From: JAUVUV01 sp964548275
GTDB taxonomy: Bacteria; Gemmatimonadota; Glassbacteria; GWA2-58-10
Direction: 5' to 3'
Length of the DNA: 23,725 nucleotides
Assembly (NCBI GenBank): GCA_964548275.1
Contig: CAZJQI010000063.1
Location: 1 to 23,725, forward strand
The notes beneath the pieces are model-generated. The model was not told where the DNA came from and did no database searches. It worked only from the letters and a program-made list of their open reading frames with translations. Within the stretch, counting starts at the first letter, position 1, and each line of letters starts with the position of its first letter. A program made the translations under genes and the position numbers. Shown here in pieces: positions 23,526 through 23,725 of this stretch.

Positions 23526-23725
23526 AAGCCGGGGGATTCACGCAGACAAGAAAAATAGTGCTCCTAAAATAGGTGCCTGGATCTTGTGAAACGGGGGTAG
23601 GTATCTGTGAATAAGGACTGGTTATGGGAGATTAGAAAGGACATTACTAACTAAGAATCACTCCTCGCTTAGCTCCGGTATCCTGAAAGCCCTTCTGTCA
23701 AGCAACTCTGAATAGCCATGAATAA
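23526..23725. other. Non-coding end of window, possible repeat terminus
   Basis: No supported gene. The last bases, CATGAATAA (23717-23725), preceded by CTGTCAA, resemble the right end of the structured repeat (CTGTCAA, then TTCATGAATAATCC). The match is short and the spacing differs by 4 bases. Confidence 0.25.

Overview
The window looks like a chromosomal piece of an uncultured, polysaccharide-degrading bacterium. Most of it is GC-rich (roughly mid-50s percent by eye). It carries secreted proteins typical of FCB-group or candidate-phylum genomes (Latescibacteria- or Glassbacteria-like): a DUF4832-type protein, a GH42-like pair, a DUF4091/GH123-like protein with a type I dockerin, a parallel beta-helix protein and a two-domain alpha/beta hydrolase. 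The phylum is an inference from gene content. I saw no tRNA, rRNA or CRISPR array.

Layout. (1) 1-780: tail and terminal repeat of an IS256-like element, then an AT-rich leftward DNA methyltransferase gene cut off by that element. (2) 1152-7715: four rightward genes for exported proteins: DUF4832-type lipoprotein, transglutaminase-like protein, two-domain esterase-like hydrolase and concanavalin/polysaccharide-lyase-like protein. A structured 0.2-kb repeat lies before the last one. (3) 7750-11021: a scrambled, more AT-rich island. A duplicated FN3-like gene tail bounds it on both sides. Inside are a leftward pair (SLAC1/TehA-type transporter and small exported protein), the stub of a SAM methyltransferase, an ARMT1-like (DUF89) fragment and a second IS256-like transposase tail. 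(4) 11256-14982: beta-helix protein and an unrecognised 639-residue exported protein, both rightward. (5) 15165-21400: two leftward tandem paralogues of a roughly 1000-residue GH42-like protein, one a predicted lipoprotein and one Sec-exported, with the second copy of the structured repeat between them. (6) 21759-23525: rightward DUF4091 protein ending in a dockerin.

How the genes may work together. Almost every intact gene of the main background has a signal peptide or lipobox, and most belong to carbohydrate-active or carbohydrate-binding folds. The simplest reading is an envelope or extracellular glycan-degradation locus: beta-helix and concanavalin-type lyase-like proteins, an esterase to remove acyl groups, GH-A-like exo-enzymes and a DUF4091 hydrolase. 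No SusC/SusD pair, sugar ABC transporter or regulator is visible here. The substrate cannot be read from the sequence.

The most unusual structure is the 0.2-kb repeat at about 6498-6704 and 18162-18375. It has terminal inverted repeats (perfect over 17 bp in copy 2) and a core that folds into a nearly gap-free four-way cloverleaf. One hairpin loop is TTGG in one copy and its exact reverse complement CCAA in the other.
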